Counted from the first letter of the stretch, positions 32,581-42,259 are shown. The stretch: DNA of 64,000 nucleotides from DATKJS01 sp050015275 (GCA_050015275.1 JBEKBS010000012.1:1-64000), one strand, 5' to 3'. The notes: generated by a model not told the origin, from the letters alone. Made by a program: numbers and translations.

Positions 32581-33497
32581 AAAAATCGGCCCGCGTCCTC
32601 GTCTTCGCCATCTTCATGGTGTTGGCGGGACCGGCCTTCTCCGCGGGGAGCGTCAGGGTCCTGACGAGCATCTTTCCGTTGAGGGAATTCGCCGCCGCGG
32701 TCGTCGGCGAAAGGGGAGAGGCTTCGCTCCTCCTCCCTCCCGGGGCCGGGGTCCATACCTGGCAGCCGCGCCCCGGTGACATTCTAAGGCTGGCCGCCGC
32801 GGACCTGTTCATCTCCGTAGGGTCGGGCCTTGAGCCCTGGCTCTCGGACGTTGTCAAGGCCGTGCCCGGCGGGAAGCTCCATCTCCTCGAGGTCAGCCGC
32901 GGCCTGCCCCTTCTCCCAGCCATCGCCGACCAATCGGAGCCGGCCGGAGCCAGACACGAACACGGCCCGCTCGACCCTCATATCTGGCTCGATTTCGGGC
33001 TGGACGCCACGGTCATCGACCGGATCGTCGAAGCCCTCTCCGCGATCGATCCCGCCGGCTCCGGACATTTCCGGGAGAACGGAGAATCCTATAAAGTCCG
33101 CCTCCGCGAGCTCGACTCCCGTTTCAGGGAAGCCCTCAAGGACTGCGCCGGAAGACAGATGGTCGTCGCCGGGCATGCCGCCTTCGGCTATCTGGCCAAG
33201 AAATACGGACTCGTGCAGACAGCCCTTTACGGGCTGAGCCCGGATTCCCAGCCCCGGCCTAAACAGATGATGAAGGTCGTCGATTTTTGCCGCCGGGAAA
33301 ATATCCGGACGGTATTTTTCGAGGCCTCTGTCCCGCCCGACCTGGCCCGGACGCTCGCCGCCGAGATCCACGGCCGGATCCTCGTCCTTAACGCGGGACA
33401 CAACCTGACCAGGGACCAGGTGATGAAAGGCGTCGGGTTCTTTGATCTCATGGAAGAAAACCTGAAGAGCCTCCGGGAAGGCCTGGGTTGCCGGTGA
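32577..33497 (+). CDS. znuA: zinc/manganese ABC transporter substrate-binding protein
   Basis: 306 residues. A signal peptide (VLVFAIFMVLAGPAFS) is followed by the cluster A-I fold. Metal ligands are seen as GVHTWQPRPGD (His), DPHIWLD (His), GHAAFGYLAKKYGL (His) and an acidic residue in VFFEASVPP. The histidine-rich loop of true ZnuA is reduced to a short HEHG, so the metal could be zinc or manganese. It begins a znuA-znuC-znuB operon with gaps of 4 and 7 bases. A stop codon just upstream rules out a longer frame. Confidence 0.88.
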   Translation: MKKSARVLVFAIFMVLAGPAFSAGSVRVLTSIFPLREFAAAVVGERGEASLLLPPGAGVHTWQPRPGDILRLAAADLFISVGSGLEPWLSDVVKAVPGGKLHLLEVSRGLPLLPAIADQSEPAGARHEHGPLDPHIWLDFGLDATVIDRIVEALSAIDPAGSGHFRENGESYKVRLRELDSRFREALKDCAGRQMVVAGHAAFGYLAKKYGLVQTALYGLSPDSQPRPKQMMKVVDFCRRENIRTVFFEASVPPDLARTLAAEIHGRILVLNAGHNLTRDQVMKGVGFFDLMEENLKSLREGLGCR

Positions 33498-33501
33498 GGC
33501 C

Positions 33502-34245
33502 ATGGACCTGATCAAGGCGAGCGAGATCACCTTCGGCTATGATGAGACCCCCGTTCTTCTGGACGTCAGCCTCTCCATCCGGGCCGGGGATTTCCTGGCC
33601 ATCATCGGGCCGAACGGTTCGGGCAAGACGACCCTTGTCAAGGTCCTGCTGGGGCTTCTGCGGCCTTCGTCGGGCCGCATCGAGATCATGGGGAAGCCGC
33701 TGGACGAGTTCGCGGAGTGGCGGTCGATCGGCTACGTCCCCCAAAAAGCCACCCATTTCGACCCGTTCTTCCCGGCGTCCGTCGAAGAGGTCGTCGGGAT
33801 GGCCCTCCTTTCGAACAGGCAGGTCCTCGGCCCCATCCGCAGACGCCGCTCGGAGCCTGTCCTCCGGGCCCTGCGCCGCGTCGGACTGGAGCCTTTCAGG
33901 GACTGGCAGGTCGGCCGGCTCTCCGGGGGCCAACAGCAGCGCGTTTTCATCGCCCGGGCCCTGGTGACGGGTCCGCGCGTCCTCTTCCTCGACGAGCCGA
34001 CGACAGGCGTTGACGCGGAGACCCAGGGATATTTTTACGATATGCTCGACCACCTTAACAAGGACGAGGGCATCACCATTGTTCTCGTCACTCACGATAT
34101 CGGGATCGTCAACAAGCACGTGACCCAGGTGGCCTGCCTGAACCAGAGGATGGTCTACCACGGGAGCCACGAAGAGTTCTGCCGCTCCGAGGTCTTCCGG
34201 GATATGGTCACCCGGGGAGACCACCTGATCTCCCACGAGCACTGA
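33502..34245 (+). CDS. znuC: metal ABC transporter ATP-binding protein
   Basis: 247 residues. Walker A is GPNGSGKTT near 37-45, the Q-loop is GYVPQKA, the signature is LSGGQQQR, Walker B is VLFLDEPTTGVD and the switch histidine is in LVTHD. It powers uptake of the metal delivered by the neighbouring binding protein through the permease encoded next. Confidence 0.93.
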   Translation: MDLIKASEITFGYDETPVLLDVSLSIRAGDFLAIIGPNGSGKTTLVKVLLGLLRPSSGRIEIMGKPLDEFAEWRSIGYVPQKATHFDPFFPASVEEVVGMALLSNRQVLGPIRRRRSEPVLRALRRVGLEPFRDWQVGRLSGGQQQRVFIARALVTGPRVLFLDEPTTGVDAETQGYFYDMLDHLNKDEGITIVLVTHDIGIVNKHVTQVACLNQRMVYHGSHEEFCRSEVFRDMVTRGDHLISHEH

Positions 34246-34252
34246 GGGACGG

Positions 34253-35074
34253 ATGAGTATGGCCGCGCTCTTCCATTACGGGTTCCTGCAGAGGGCCTTC
34301 CTCGCCGGCGTCTTCATCGCCGTGGCCTGCGCCGTGCTGGGCGTTTTCCTCGTCCTGAGGAAGGACGCGATGATCGGTCACGGCTTGTCCCACATCGCCT
34401 TCGCCGGCGTGGCCCTGGGCCTTTTCCTGAACGTCCTTCCCCTGGCGGCGGCCCTGGCGGTCTCCGTCCTGGCGGGCCTCGGCATCCTGCGGCTCAAGGA
34501 TAAGGCCGGACTCCACGGAGATACGGCCATCGGGATCTTTTCGAGCCTCGGGCTGGCCATCGGAGTCCTCCTCGCGACCCTTGCGGGGAGCTTCAACGTC
34601 GACCTCATGGCCTACCTTTTCGGCGACGTCCTGGCCATCGAACCGGCGGAAGTCTGGCTGTCCGTCGGCTTGGCCGCGGCGGTCCTGCTGGCCGTGGTCC
34701 TGAATTATGCCAAGCTGCTGTTCATGACCTTCGACCGGGAGTCGGCGCGCGTCTCGGGGGTGAAGATCGGCCGTCTTGACGCCCTCCTCATGATCCTCAC
34801 GGCGGTCACGATCGTCCTGGGGATGAAGGTGGCGGGCATCCTTCTCGTGGCGGCCCTCATTGTCATCCCTGCGGCGGCGGGCCTTCAGCTGGCCTCGAAC
34901 TTCCGGATGGCGGTCATTATCTCGGCTGGCGTCGCGGTGTTGTCCGTGGTCGCCGGCCTGGCCGTCGCCCTCGAACTTGACATCCCGGCCTCGGCGGCCA
35001 TCGTCATCCTCTGTTTTATCGTCTTCGCGGCTTTCTCTTTGGTCAAGAAAAGAACGTTCTTTCACGGCCGGTAA
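34253..35074 (+). CDS. znuB: metal ABC transporter permease
   Basis: 273 residues with about eight membrane helices (for example FLAGVFIAVACAVLGVFLVL, ILLVAALIVIPAAAGLQLA). The coupling segment KDAMIGHGLSHIAFAGVALG is typical of the ZnuB/MntB family. It completes the importer; GAGGG lies just before the ATG. The operon ends here and converges with ftcD. Confidence 0.92.
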   Translation: MSMAALFHYGFLQRAFLAGVFIAVACAVLGVFLVLRKDAMIGHGLSHIAFAGVALGLFLNVLPLAAALAVSVLAGLGILRLKDKAGLHGDTAIGIFSSLGLAIGVLLATLAGSFNVDLMAYLFGDVLAIEPAEVWLSVGLAAAVLLAVVLNYAKLLFMTFDRESARVSGVKIGRLDALLMILTAVTIVLGMKVAGILLVAALIVIPAAAGLQLASNFRMAVIISAGVAVLSVVAGLAVALELDIPASAAIVILCFIVFAAFSLVKKRTFFHGR

Positions 35075-35107
35075 ACGGACCGGTCCGCTGCCGCCCGGAA
35101 GGCGGGG

Positions 35108-36790
35108 TCAGGCCTTCGGGCTTTCGAGCTCCCGCTCGATGACCTTCCTGATCACGCGGCCCGCGCGGTCCATCTCCGTTTTCAGTCTGTCGGCCTGCCT
35201 CCGGACCCGGGCCTTGAACTTTTCGTCACGGATGGTCGGAAGGTTGATCAGGATGTTGAGGTAGGCCCCCTCTCCGGCCGCGGCCGCGGTCAGGCCGCCC
35301 ACACCGGCATCGCTGAGGGAGCTCTTGTAGCCTTTCGAGGCCGCCACACTGGCCAGGCGGACGGCCTCCACGCACCTTTCCAGGACTTCCAGGGGGACCA
35401 GGGTCGCTTCCTTGGTGGCTTCTTCGAGGGCCTTTTCTTTTTCCTGAGCCTGCTCCGGCGTTATTTTCGGGAGGCGGAGGGCTTCCATGACCTTGTTGAA
35501 CGCCCGGGAGTCCCTGTCCACAGCCCTGAGGAGGTCGTCCTTGACGGCCTGGGCCCGGACCGCGGTGGATCTCATCTCGGCCTCGGCTCCCTCGTATCCT
35601 TTCTTGCCCACCGTCAGATTAGAAACCATCGAGGACAGGGCCGCCGAAAGCGCCCCGCACAGGGCGGCGACGCTTCCGCCGCCGGGGGTCGGTGAATCCA
35701 TGGAGAGATCGTCGACGAATTCCCGGAGGCTCATGGAGACGAGTTGACGGCCGGGATCCTTGAATTGGTTCTCGATGATCTTCTTGTCCGGGTCGAACGG
35801 GGCCACGTCGCTGAGCCCCAGCGAGATGACGGCGGTCCGGACGAGCTCCTCTTCTGGGACCCCGGGGCTCTTGCCCTGCTTTTCAAGATAGTGGCGCCCG
35901 GCCATAAGGAGGGCTTCTTTCGGGATGAGGCCGACCAATTCGCTGCCCGTCACCCGGAGGCCCAGCTTCGCCGCCAGCCTCGAAGCCTCGTCAAAGACCA
36001 GGTGGGGCGGGGAGATCCTGTAATTCGTGAAATTGACCGAGATCTGGGCCCGGCCATAATCCTCGATGTACCAGCCGACGGCCTTGACCTCCTTGAACCT
36101 GCCCGGGATCTTGACCGTTTTTCCTTTGGCATCCTTGACGATTTCGCCGTTCCTATCCCTCTTGGCCCGGCCGCTCTCCCGCAAGCTCAGGGCGATCTCG
36201 TTGGCCAGCTTCCGGTCTCGGGTGTTCAGGTTGATATTGTAGGCGATGAGGAATTCCCTCGCCCCGATCACGGTCGCCCCGGACTTGGCGTTGAACACCG
36301 GGGCGCCGTAGTCGGGGGCCCAGGCCGGGTCGTTCAGTTTTTCGGGCAGGCCTTCGTATTCGCCGGCCCTGACCGTGGCCAGATTCCTCCGTTCAGGCTT
36401 GCTGGCGGCCGCTTCGTAGAGATAGACCGGGATGCCGAGCTCTTGGGCCACGCGGGCGCCCAGCTCCTGGGCCAGGCGGACGCAATCCTCCATGGTCACG
36501 CCGGAAACCGGGACGAAGGGACAGACATCGGTCGCCCCAATCCGGCTGTGGGCCCCCTTGTGGGCTCTCATGTCGATGACCCCCGCGGCCTTGGCGATGG
36601 CCCGGAAAGCCGCTTCCCGGACGGCCTCCGGAGGCCCGATAAAAGTGACGACCGTCCGGTTGGTGGATTCGCCGGGGTCCACGTCCAGGAGGCGGACCTC
36701 CGGGACGGCTTCGATCTCGCGGACGATGGCCTGGACCTTTTCCCTGTCACGGCCTTCGCTGAAATTCGGGACGCATTCGACAAGCTTCAT
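35108..36790 (-). CDS. ftcD: bifunctional glutamate formiminotransferase / formiminotetrahydrofolate cyclodeaminase
   Basis: 560 residues. The N-terminal formiminotransferase domain (about 1-330) begins VECVPNFSEGRD and contains AHKGAHSRIGATDVCPFVP. The C-terminal cyclodeaminase (about 355-560) has DSPTPGGGSVAALCGALSAAL. It transfers the formimino group of N-formiminoglutamate to folate and releases ammonia, the last part of histidine breakdown. The fused form is as in animals and some bacteria. Its start overlaps the preceding M16 gene by four bases, linking it to peptide or amino-acid use. No hut genes are beside it. Confidence 0.93.
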   Translation of the reverse strand: MKLVECVPNFSEGRDREKVQAIVREIEAVPEVRLLDVDPGESTNRTVVTFIGPPEAVREAAFRAIAKAAGVIDMRAHKGAHSRIGATDVCPFVPVSGVTMEDCVRLAQELGARVAQELGIPVYLYEAAASKPERRNLATVRAGEYEGLPEKLNDPAWAPDYGAPVFNAKSGATVIGAREFLIAYNINLNTRDRKLANEIALSLRESGRAKRDRNGEIVKDAKGKTVKIPGRFKEVKAVGWYIEDYGRAQISVNFTNYRISPPHLVFDEASRLAAKLGLRVTGSELVGLIPKEALLMAGRHYLEKQGKSPGVPEEELVRTAVISLGLSDVAPFDPDKKIIENQFKDPGRQLVSMSLREFVDDLSMDSPTPGGGSVAALCGALSAALSSMVSNLTVGKKGYEGAEAEMRSTAVRAQAVKDDLLRAVDRDSRAFNKVMEALRLPKITPEQAQEKEKALEEATKEATLVPLEVLERCVEAVRLASVAASKGYKSSLSDAGVGGLTAAAAGEGAYLNILINLPTIRDEKFKARVRRQADRLKTEMDRAGRVIRKVIERELESPKA

Positions 36791-38262
36791 TTATCCACTC
36801 CTTGGCGAAGGATCTTTCGGAAAGCGCCCGTGCTGTCATAGATCTCGACGGAATCGAAATCCTTGAGAGCCGCAGCGGCCCATTCCATTTTCCCGACGAT
36901 GACGACGACGGGGGTCATGGGGAGGTACTTTTGGGCGGCTTCGATGACCTTCTCCGCGTTGACCAGCATGAGGTTGTCCGAAGCCCGGGTCCAGTGGCCG
37001 GCATCCAACCCCAGGGCCGCGACCCAGGCCAGACGCTCGGCATAGCGGTCCGGCGCCTCGAACTTCAGGGGGAGCTGGCCGATGAGGAACGATTTGGCCT
37101 CTTCGATCTCGACGGGCGCGGCCTTCTCCGATGAGAAGGCCTTGAATTCCTTGATGATCTCCTGGACGGCGGCAGGGATCGTTTCGGGCGTGACCCTGGC
37201 CTTGGCCCAAAAAACCCCGCAAGTCCGGAAGAATTCCGCCTCGCTGAAGGCAGCATAGGCGAGCCCCTTCGATTCCCTGAGTTTCATGAAAAGACGGCTG
37301 TTCATCGTTCCGCCGAGGACCTGGTTCAGGACAAGGAACGGATAATAGTCCGGACTTGTCGGCGGCATGACCAGGTTCCCCACGAAGACCACGGCGTCTT
37401 CGGAGCCCGGGTGGTCGATGAAACAAACCCTCTCTTTGGGATTGGGCGTCGGGGCGGGAGGAGCGGCGGGCCTGTCGATCACCCGGGGGGCCCAGGCCGC
37501 GAATCTTTGGCCGATCTTCCTGGCGATCGCGGTCGGGTCGACGTCTCCGGAGACAACGAAGACCGCATTGTTCGGAGCGTAGAACCTGCTGTAAAAGGCA
37601 TGGGCGTCCTTCAAGGTGACATACTTGAGCACATCCTCGCCCCAAGTCGCCGTCATGTAGGGGTTGTTCTGGAAAAGGATCCGCTGGAGGAGGCGGTGCC
37701 CCACGAATTCCGGGTTTTTCCTGCGGTCTTGGAGCTCGTAGAAAAAAACCCGCCGGATGGACGTGAACTCCAGCTCCCCGAATTCCGGCTCCAGGACCAT
37801 CAGCCTCAGGATCTCCACGGCCCTATCCAGATACTCCGAAAGGACCTGGAGGGTCAGAACGGTATAATCCATGGAGACCGTCACGGAGAAATCGCCGCCG
37901 ATGGACTCGACGACGTTCTCCACGTCATTGCCTGACATTTCTTTCGTGCCGGCGCCGATCATCCGGGCCGCGAGCGTCGCTGCGTAAGGAAGGTCGGGGG
38001 GCGAGTCGCTTTCGCCGGCCCGGATCACGACTTGAAGCGTAAGGAGGGGAGAGCCGGGCAGGGGAGTGACGGCCACGGTCAGGCCGTTGTCCATCGGGAT
38101 CGATCGGATCTCGGGGAGCTTGAGCTCCCGGAAGGAGTCGGGGATCGGCGGCGTCCTCCGGAACCGTCCCTGGGCGGCGGCGGGGACCGTCAGGCTTCCC
38201 GCCAACGCGCCCGCCAGCGCAACGGTTATCACCAGAGGGAAAGACCGGGACGATGGCCTCAT
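36787..38262 (-). CDS. secreted M16-family protein lacking the zinc motif (second of pair)
   Basis: 491 residues with a signal peptide (VITVALAGALAGSLTVPAAA). M16 fold landmarks include MDNGLTVAVTPLPGSP, the insert GNLVMPPTSPDYYPFLVLNQVLGG and the RESKGLAYAAFS Arg/Tyr motif of the C-domain. At the position of HxxEH it reads LPYAATLAARMI, with no zinc ligands. In two-subunit M16 peptidases such a subunit binds substrate while its partner carries zinc. Here the partner (38259-39599) also lacks the ligands. Both ends overlap neighbours by four bases. Confidence 0.88.
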   Translation of the reverse strand: MRPSSRSFPLVITVALAGALAGSLTVPAAAQGRFRRTPPIPDSFRELKLPEIRSIPMDNGLTVAVTPLPGSPLLTLQVVIRAGESDSPPDLPYAATLAARMIGAGTKEMSGNDVENVVESIGGDFSVTVSMDYTVLTLQVLSEYLDRAVEILRLMVLEPEFGELEFTSIRRVFFYELQDRRKNPEFVGHRLLQRILFQNNPYMTATWGEDVLKYVTLKDAHAFYSRFYAPNNAVFVVSGDVDPTAIARKIGQRFAAWAPRVIDRPAAPPAPTPNPKERVCFIDHPGSEDAVVFVGNLVMPPTSPDYYPFLVLNQVLGGTMNSRLFMKLRESKGLAYAAFSEAEFFRTCGVFWAKARVTPETIPAAVQEIIKEFKAFSSEKAAPVEIEEAKSFLIGQLPLKFEAPDRYAERLAWVAALGLDAGHWTRASDNLMLVNAEKVIEAAQKYLPMTPVVVIVGKMEWAAAALKDFDSVEIYDSTGAFRKILRQGVDK

Positions 38263-39599
38263 CTGATCCTGATGTTCAGAACGACTTTATTGGCCGGGAC
38301 GAATAGCCTATTCGCCAGCAGGTTCAGGCTTTGGGAGCTGACCTTCATGTACTTATCGAGTTCGGACGGGATAGCCTTAAGGGGGATGTCGGCGAAAGCG
38401 ACATCGACGAGATAAAGGGCCCTGTCCAGGCCTGTCGAGAGCCTCCGGAGGTAATCCAATTTGAAAAGTCGCCTGGCTTTGTTGAGCTCATCCTCGGAGA
38501 CGACTCCGACCTTGAGCTTCTCGAACTCCGAGAGCACCGCCTTCTGACAGCGCTCAGCCAGGACGTCGGTGGTGTTGAGGGCGAAGGCCTTCAGGGCCAG
38601 AACCCCCCGGCGCTCTTCCAGTCCTCCGTAGAAGTCATAGGCCGTCAGGTCCTTTTTCATGATGCGCGTGTACAGCCGGGACGTCCGGCCGCGGAACAGC
38701 AGGTACTCGAGGATCTTCAGCGTGTAGACGTCGCCTGTCTGGGGCGGGAAAAGCCGGTAGCCGAGGTGGAATCCCGGCGACGGAAGGGAGGAATCATGCA
38801 TCGTCCGGACGACTTCCCGGCGCTGCTCGAAATTCGGCCGGGGAGGAGGGGAAACCGCGCTTCCGGGGGGGATCGGGTCGAAATACCTGGCAACGAGTTC
38901 CTTTGTCCGGGCGATCTGGATATCCCCGACGATCGCGAGCACGGCGTTATTGGGGATATAATAGCCGGCGTAGAAGGCCTTGATGTCGGCCTCGGTCAGG
39001 CTCTCAAGATCTCCGCCGGTGCCGATCAACGGATGGCCGTAGGGAAAGTCAGGATAGAGGGACGCGTCGAAAACTGAATAGCTCTCGAGATAGGGTTCCG
39101 TGGCCAGCCGCCGTCGATGTTCGGCGAGGAGCTCCGCCCGCCTCTTCTCGAGGCTTCTCCCCGTGATCTGGAGCGATCTCATCCGGTCGGATTCAAGCCA
39201 GAGAGCCAGGGCAAGTTCGTTCGAGGGGAGTGTTTGATAATACAGGGCTTTGTCGAGAGTCGTCTCGGCGTTGACGATCCCCCCGGTCCTTTGGATGAAT
39301 CTGAGGTGCTGGAGGGGGCCGATATTCTCGGACCCCTGGAACATCAGGTTCTCCATGAAATAAGCTAGGCCGACCTGTCCCTGTTGTTCCCTGATCGAGC
39401 CCGCCCCGTAGGCCATGACAACGGACACGAGGGGAAGGGTCTCGTCCGTGGACAGGATGACCCGCAGGCCGTTGTTCAGCCGGTACTCTTCGACCGCGAA
39501 TCTCCAACCGGACGGGACGGCCTCCAGCGGCCGGGCGGACAGTGGCCCGGCCGGGAGGAGCAGGATCGCAATCAGCACGAAGGTGGTTTTTTTGCTCAT
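38259..39599 (-). CDS. secreted M16-family protein with degenerate zinc motif (first of pair)
   Basis: 446 residues. The start at 39599 is chosen because GAGAGG precedes it and a signal peptide (TTFVLIAILLLPAGPLSA) begins there. The M16 N-domain is well conserved: RLNNGLRVILSTDETLPLVSV, YYQTLPSNELALALWLESDRMRSL and a Y.PNNAVLAIVGDI strand. The zinc motif, HxxEH in active members (as in LAHLFEHM), reads LAYFMENL: both histidines are replaced (Tyr, Asn) and only Glu remains. It should therefore not bind zinc in the usual way. It is first in an operon with the second M16 gene and ftcD. Confidence 0.9.
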   Translation of the reverse strand: MSKKTTFVLIAILLLPAGPLSARPLEAVPSGWRFAVEEYRLNNGLRVILSTDETLPLVSVVMAYGAGSIREQQGQVGLAYFMENLMFQGSENIGPLQHLRFIQRTGGIVNAETTLDKALYYQTLPSNELALALWLESDRMRSLQITGRSLEKRRAELLAEHRRRLATEPYLESYSVFDASLYPDFPYGHPLIGTGGDLESLTEADIKAFYAGYYIPNNAVLAIVGDIQIARTKELVARYFDPIPPGSAVSPPPRPNFEQRREVVRTMHDSSLPSPGFHLGYRLFPPQTGDVYTLKILEYLLFRGRTSRLYTRIMKKDLTAYDFYGGLEERRGVLALKAFALNTTDVLAERCQKAVLSEFEKLKVGVVSEDELNKARRLFKLDYLRRLSTGLDRALYLVDVAFADIPLKAIPSELDKYMKVSSQSLNLLANRLFVPANKVVLNIRIR

Positions 39600-39678
39600 G
39601 CCTCTCTTTAGGGCCGGCGGGCCGGAAGACAAACAACAATAACACAAACAAAAACGAAATATCAAATCAGGGGGCGGA

Positions 39679-39746
39679 TTGAAAAGGTTTCAGGATTGTG
39701 CTATTTATGGGCTGCCCGAGAGGGCAATTCGCACGGAGGGTCGCTG
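39679..39746 (+). promoter_or_regulatory. candidate promoter and leader hairpin of metK
   Basis: TTGAAA (39679-39684) and TATTTA (39702-39707) lie 17 bases apart. The transcript would begin about at a perfect hairpin, TGCCC-GAGA-GGGCA (39713-39726), which precedes GGAGGG of the metK ribosome-binding site. The leader does not match any SAM or SAH riboswitch class I know. Control by the hairpin is speculative. Confidence 0.4.
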
Positions 39747-40922
39747 ATGAGTCAAGGCGGCAAGCACCTGTTCTCGTCTGAATCCGTGACCGAAGGTCAC
39801 CCGGACAAGGTCTGCGACCAGATCTCGGACGCCATCCTGGACGACCTCGTCCGGCAGGACCCCCGGAGCCGGGTGGCCTGCGAGACCCTGACCACGACCG
39901 GGCTCGTCCTGATCGCGGGAGAGATCACGACGCTGGGCTACTGCGATTTCCAGAAAGTCGTCCGGAACAAGGTCCGGGAGATCGGCTACACGAGGGCGGA
40001 TTACGGGTTCGACTACAAGACCTGTTGCGTCCTTTCCTCCATCCACGAGCAGTCGACCGACATCGCCCTGGGCGTCGATGACAAACCCGACCACGAACAG
40101 GGAGCCGGCGACCAGGGCATCATGTTCGGCTTTGCCTGCCGGGAGACGCCCGAGCTCATGCCCCTGCCCATCATGCTGGCCCACAAGATGGCCCGCCGGC
40201 TGGCTGATGTCCGCAGGAACAAGCTCCTGCCTTACCTCAGGCCCGACGGCAAGACCCAGGTGACGGTCGAATACGACGGCACGAAACCCGTCAGGGTGGA
40301 AGCCGTGATCCTCGCCGCCCAGCACAACGCGGCGGTGGACATCGAGGATCTCCGCAGGGACCTTCGCGAAGCCGTCATCCGCGAGGTCATCCCGGAAGGG
40401 CTCGTGGACAAGAGGTCGTGGAAGAACGTCTTCATCAACGGGACCGGCCGTTTCGAGCAGGGCGGCCCTTTCGCCGACACCGGGATCACCGGACGGAAGA
40501 TCATCGTCGACACATACGGCGGCGTCGGCAGCCACGGAGGCGGCTGTTTCTCGGGCAAGGACCCGTCCAAGGTCGACCGCTCCGGCTCCTACATGGCCCG
40601 GTACGTCGCGAAGAACATCGTGGCCGCCGGCATCGCGGACCGGCTGGAGATCCAGATCGCCTACTGCATCGGCATCCCGGAGCCTGTCTCGATCATGGTG
40701 GACTCGTTCGGGACGGCCAAGATCCCGGAGGACACCATCAAGGACCTGATCCGGGCCCATTTTCCGCTGACGCCCAAGGGGATGATCCGGCACCTCGATC
40801 TTCTCCGGCCGATCTTCCAGAAGACCGCCGCCTACGGTCATTTTGGCCGGACGGAAGAGGAATTCACCTGGGAGAGGATCGACAAGGCCCACACCCTCCG
40901 GAAAGAGGCCGGGCTATCCTGA
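39747..40922 (+). CDS. metK: S-adenosylmethionine synthetase
   Basis: 391 residues. Hallmarks: FSSESVTEGHPDKVCDQISD at the N-terminus (ATP and metal sites), GAGDQGIMFG, and GGGCFSGKDPSKVDRS (phosphate-binding loop). It makes SAM from methionine and ATP. The start is ATG 39747 with GGAGGG six bases upstream; the open frame begins at 39696 but lacks a signal there. It is followed 64 bases later by ahcY, so synthesis of SAM and removal of its product SAH are paired. Confidence 0.96.
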   Translation: MSQGGKHLFSSESVTEGHPDKVCDQISDAILDDLVRQDPRSRVACETLTTTGLVLIAGEITTLGYCDFQKVVRNKVREIGYTRADYGFDYKTCCVLSSIHEQSTDIALGVDDKPDHEQGAGDQGIMFGFACRETPELMPLPIMLAHKMARRLADVRRNKLLPYLRPDGKTQVTVEYDGTKPVRVEAVILAAQHNAAVDIEDLRRDLREAVIREVIPEGLVDKRSWKNVFINGTGRFEQGGPFADTGITGRKIIVDTYGGVGSHGGGCFSGKDPSKVDRSGSYMARYVAKNIVAAGIADRLEIQIAYCIGIPEPVSIMVDSFGTAKIPEDTIKDLIRAHFPLTPKGMIRHLDLLRPIFQKTAAYGHFGRTEEEFTWERIDKAHTLRKEAGLS

Positions 40923-40986
40923 AGGCCGTCACCGGCTGGCCTCGGCGGGACCTTTCGACCACGAAATTCGCAAGGAGAACCAGAAC

Positions 40987-42243
40987 ATGGACTACGATGT
41001 GAAAGACCTGACGTTGGCTGCAAAGGGCCGGCTCCGGATGGAATGGGCGGAACGCTCCATGCCGGTCCTCCGCTTGATCAAAAAAAACTTCGCCAAGGAC
41101 AAGCCCCTGCGGGGGATCCGCATCTCGGCCTGTCTCCACGTCACGAGCGAGACGGCCAACCTCATGGAGGCCCTGAAGCTCGGAGGTGCCGACGTCCGTC
41201 TCTGCGCGTCGAACCCGCTCAGCACTCAGGATGACATCCCGGCCGCCCTCGTGAAATACCACAAGATCCCGGTCTTCGCCCGCAAAGGGGAGGACCACAA
41301 GACCTACTACCGCCACATCCTCCAGGCCCTCGACCACGGCCCGACCCTGACCATGGATGACGGCGCGGACCTCGTCTCGACGACCCATTCGCGGCGCAAG
41401 GACCTTCTGCCGGGGATCCTGGGCGGGACCGAAGAGACGACGACCGGCGTCATCCGCCTCAAGAGCATGGCCAAAGCCAAGGTCCTCCGCTATCCCATCA
41501 TCGCCGTCAACGATGCCCAGACCAAGCATCTGTTCGACAACCGCTACGGGACGGGCCAGAGCACGCTCGACGGGATTCTCCGGGCCACCAACGTCCTCTT
41601 CGCCGGCCTGACCTTCGTGGTGGCCGGCTACGGGATGTGCGGCAAGGGGGTCGCGATGAGGGCCCGGGGGGCCGGCTCCCGCGTCATCGTCACAGAGGTC
41701 AACCCGATCCGGGCCATCGAGGCCGTGATGGATGGCTTCGAGGTCATGCCGATGGCAGAGGCCGCGAACCTCGGCGATATCTTCCTGACCGTCACCGGCA
41801 ACAAGTCGGTCGTCCGGCGCGAGCACTTCCTCCGCATGAAGGACGGGGCCATCGTCGCCAACGCCGGCCATTTCAACGTCGAGGTCGACATCCCGTCCCT
41901 CGAAAGTCTGGCGAGATCGAAGAGACGCATCCGTGATTCTGTCGACGAATACAAGCTCCGGGACGGGCGCAGGATCCACCTTCTTGGAGAGGGACGGCTG
42001 ATCAACCTCGCCGCGGCTGAGGGACACCCGGCCATGGTTATGGACATGAGCTTCGCCAACCAGGCCCAGAGCGCGCTTTATCTGGCCGGGCACAGCCGGG
42101 AACTTGAGAACAGGGTCTATCCCGTGCCCGTCGAGATCGACGAGAAGATCGCGGCCCTCAAGTTGAGGTCCATGGGCTCGGCCGTCGACAGGCTGACGCC
42201 GGCCCAGAAAAAGTACTTGGCCGACTGGAAAGAAGGGACCTGA
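40987..42243 (+). CDS. ahcY: adenosylhomocysteinase
   Basis: 418 residues from ATG 40987 (AAGGAG eight bases upstream). Motifs: HVTSETANLMEALKLGGADV, the NAD-binding VVAGYGMCGKGVAMRARG, NAGHFNVEVD and a C-terminal LTPAQKKYLADW. It cleaves S-adenosylhomocysteine to adenosine and homocysteine with bound NAD and regenerates the methyl cycle together with MetK. The length is that of shorter bacterial/archaeal forms. Confidence 0.95.
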   Translation: MDYDVKDLTLAAKGRLRMEWAERSMPVLRLIKKNFAKDKPLRGIRISACLHVTSETANLMEALKLGGADVRLCASNPLSTQDDIPAALVKYHKIPVFARKGEDHKTYYRHILQALDHGPTLTMDDGADLVSTTHSRRKDLLPGILGGTEETTTGVIRLKSMAKAKVLRYPIIAVNDAQTKHLFDNRYGTGQSTLDGILRATNVLFAGLTFVVAGYGMCGKGVAMRARGAGSRVIVTEVNPIRAIEAVMDGFEVMPMAEAANLGDIFLTVTGNKSVVRREHFLRMKDGAIVANAGHFNVEVDIPSLESLARSKRRIRDSVDEYKLRDGRRIHLLGEGRLINLAAAEGHPAMVMDMSFANQAQSALYLAGHSRELENRVYPVPVEIDEKIAALKLRSMGSAVDRLTPAQKKYLADWKEGT

Positions 42244-42259
42244 CGGACCGAGGAGTCCC

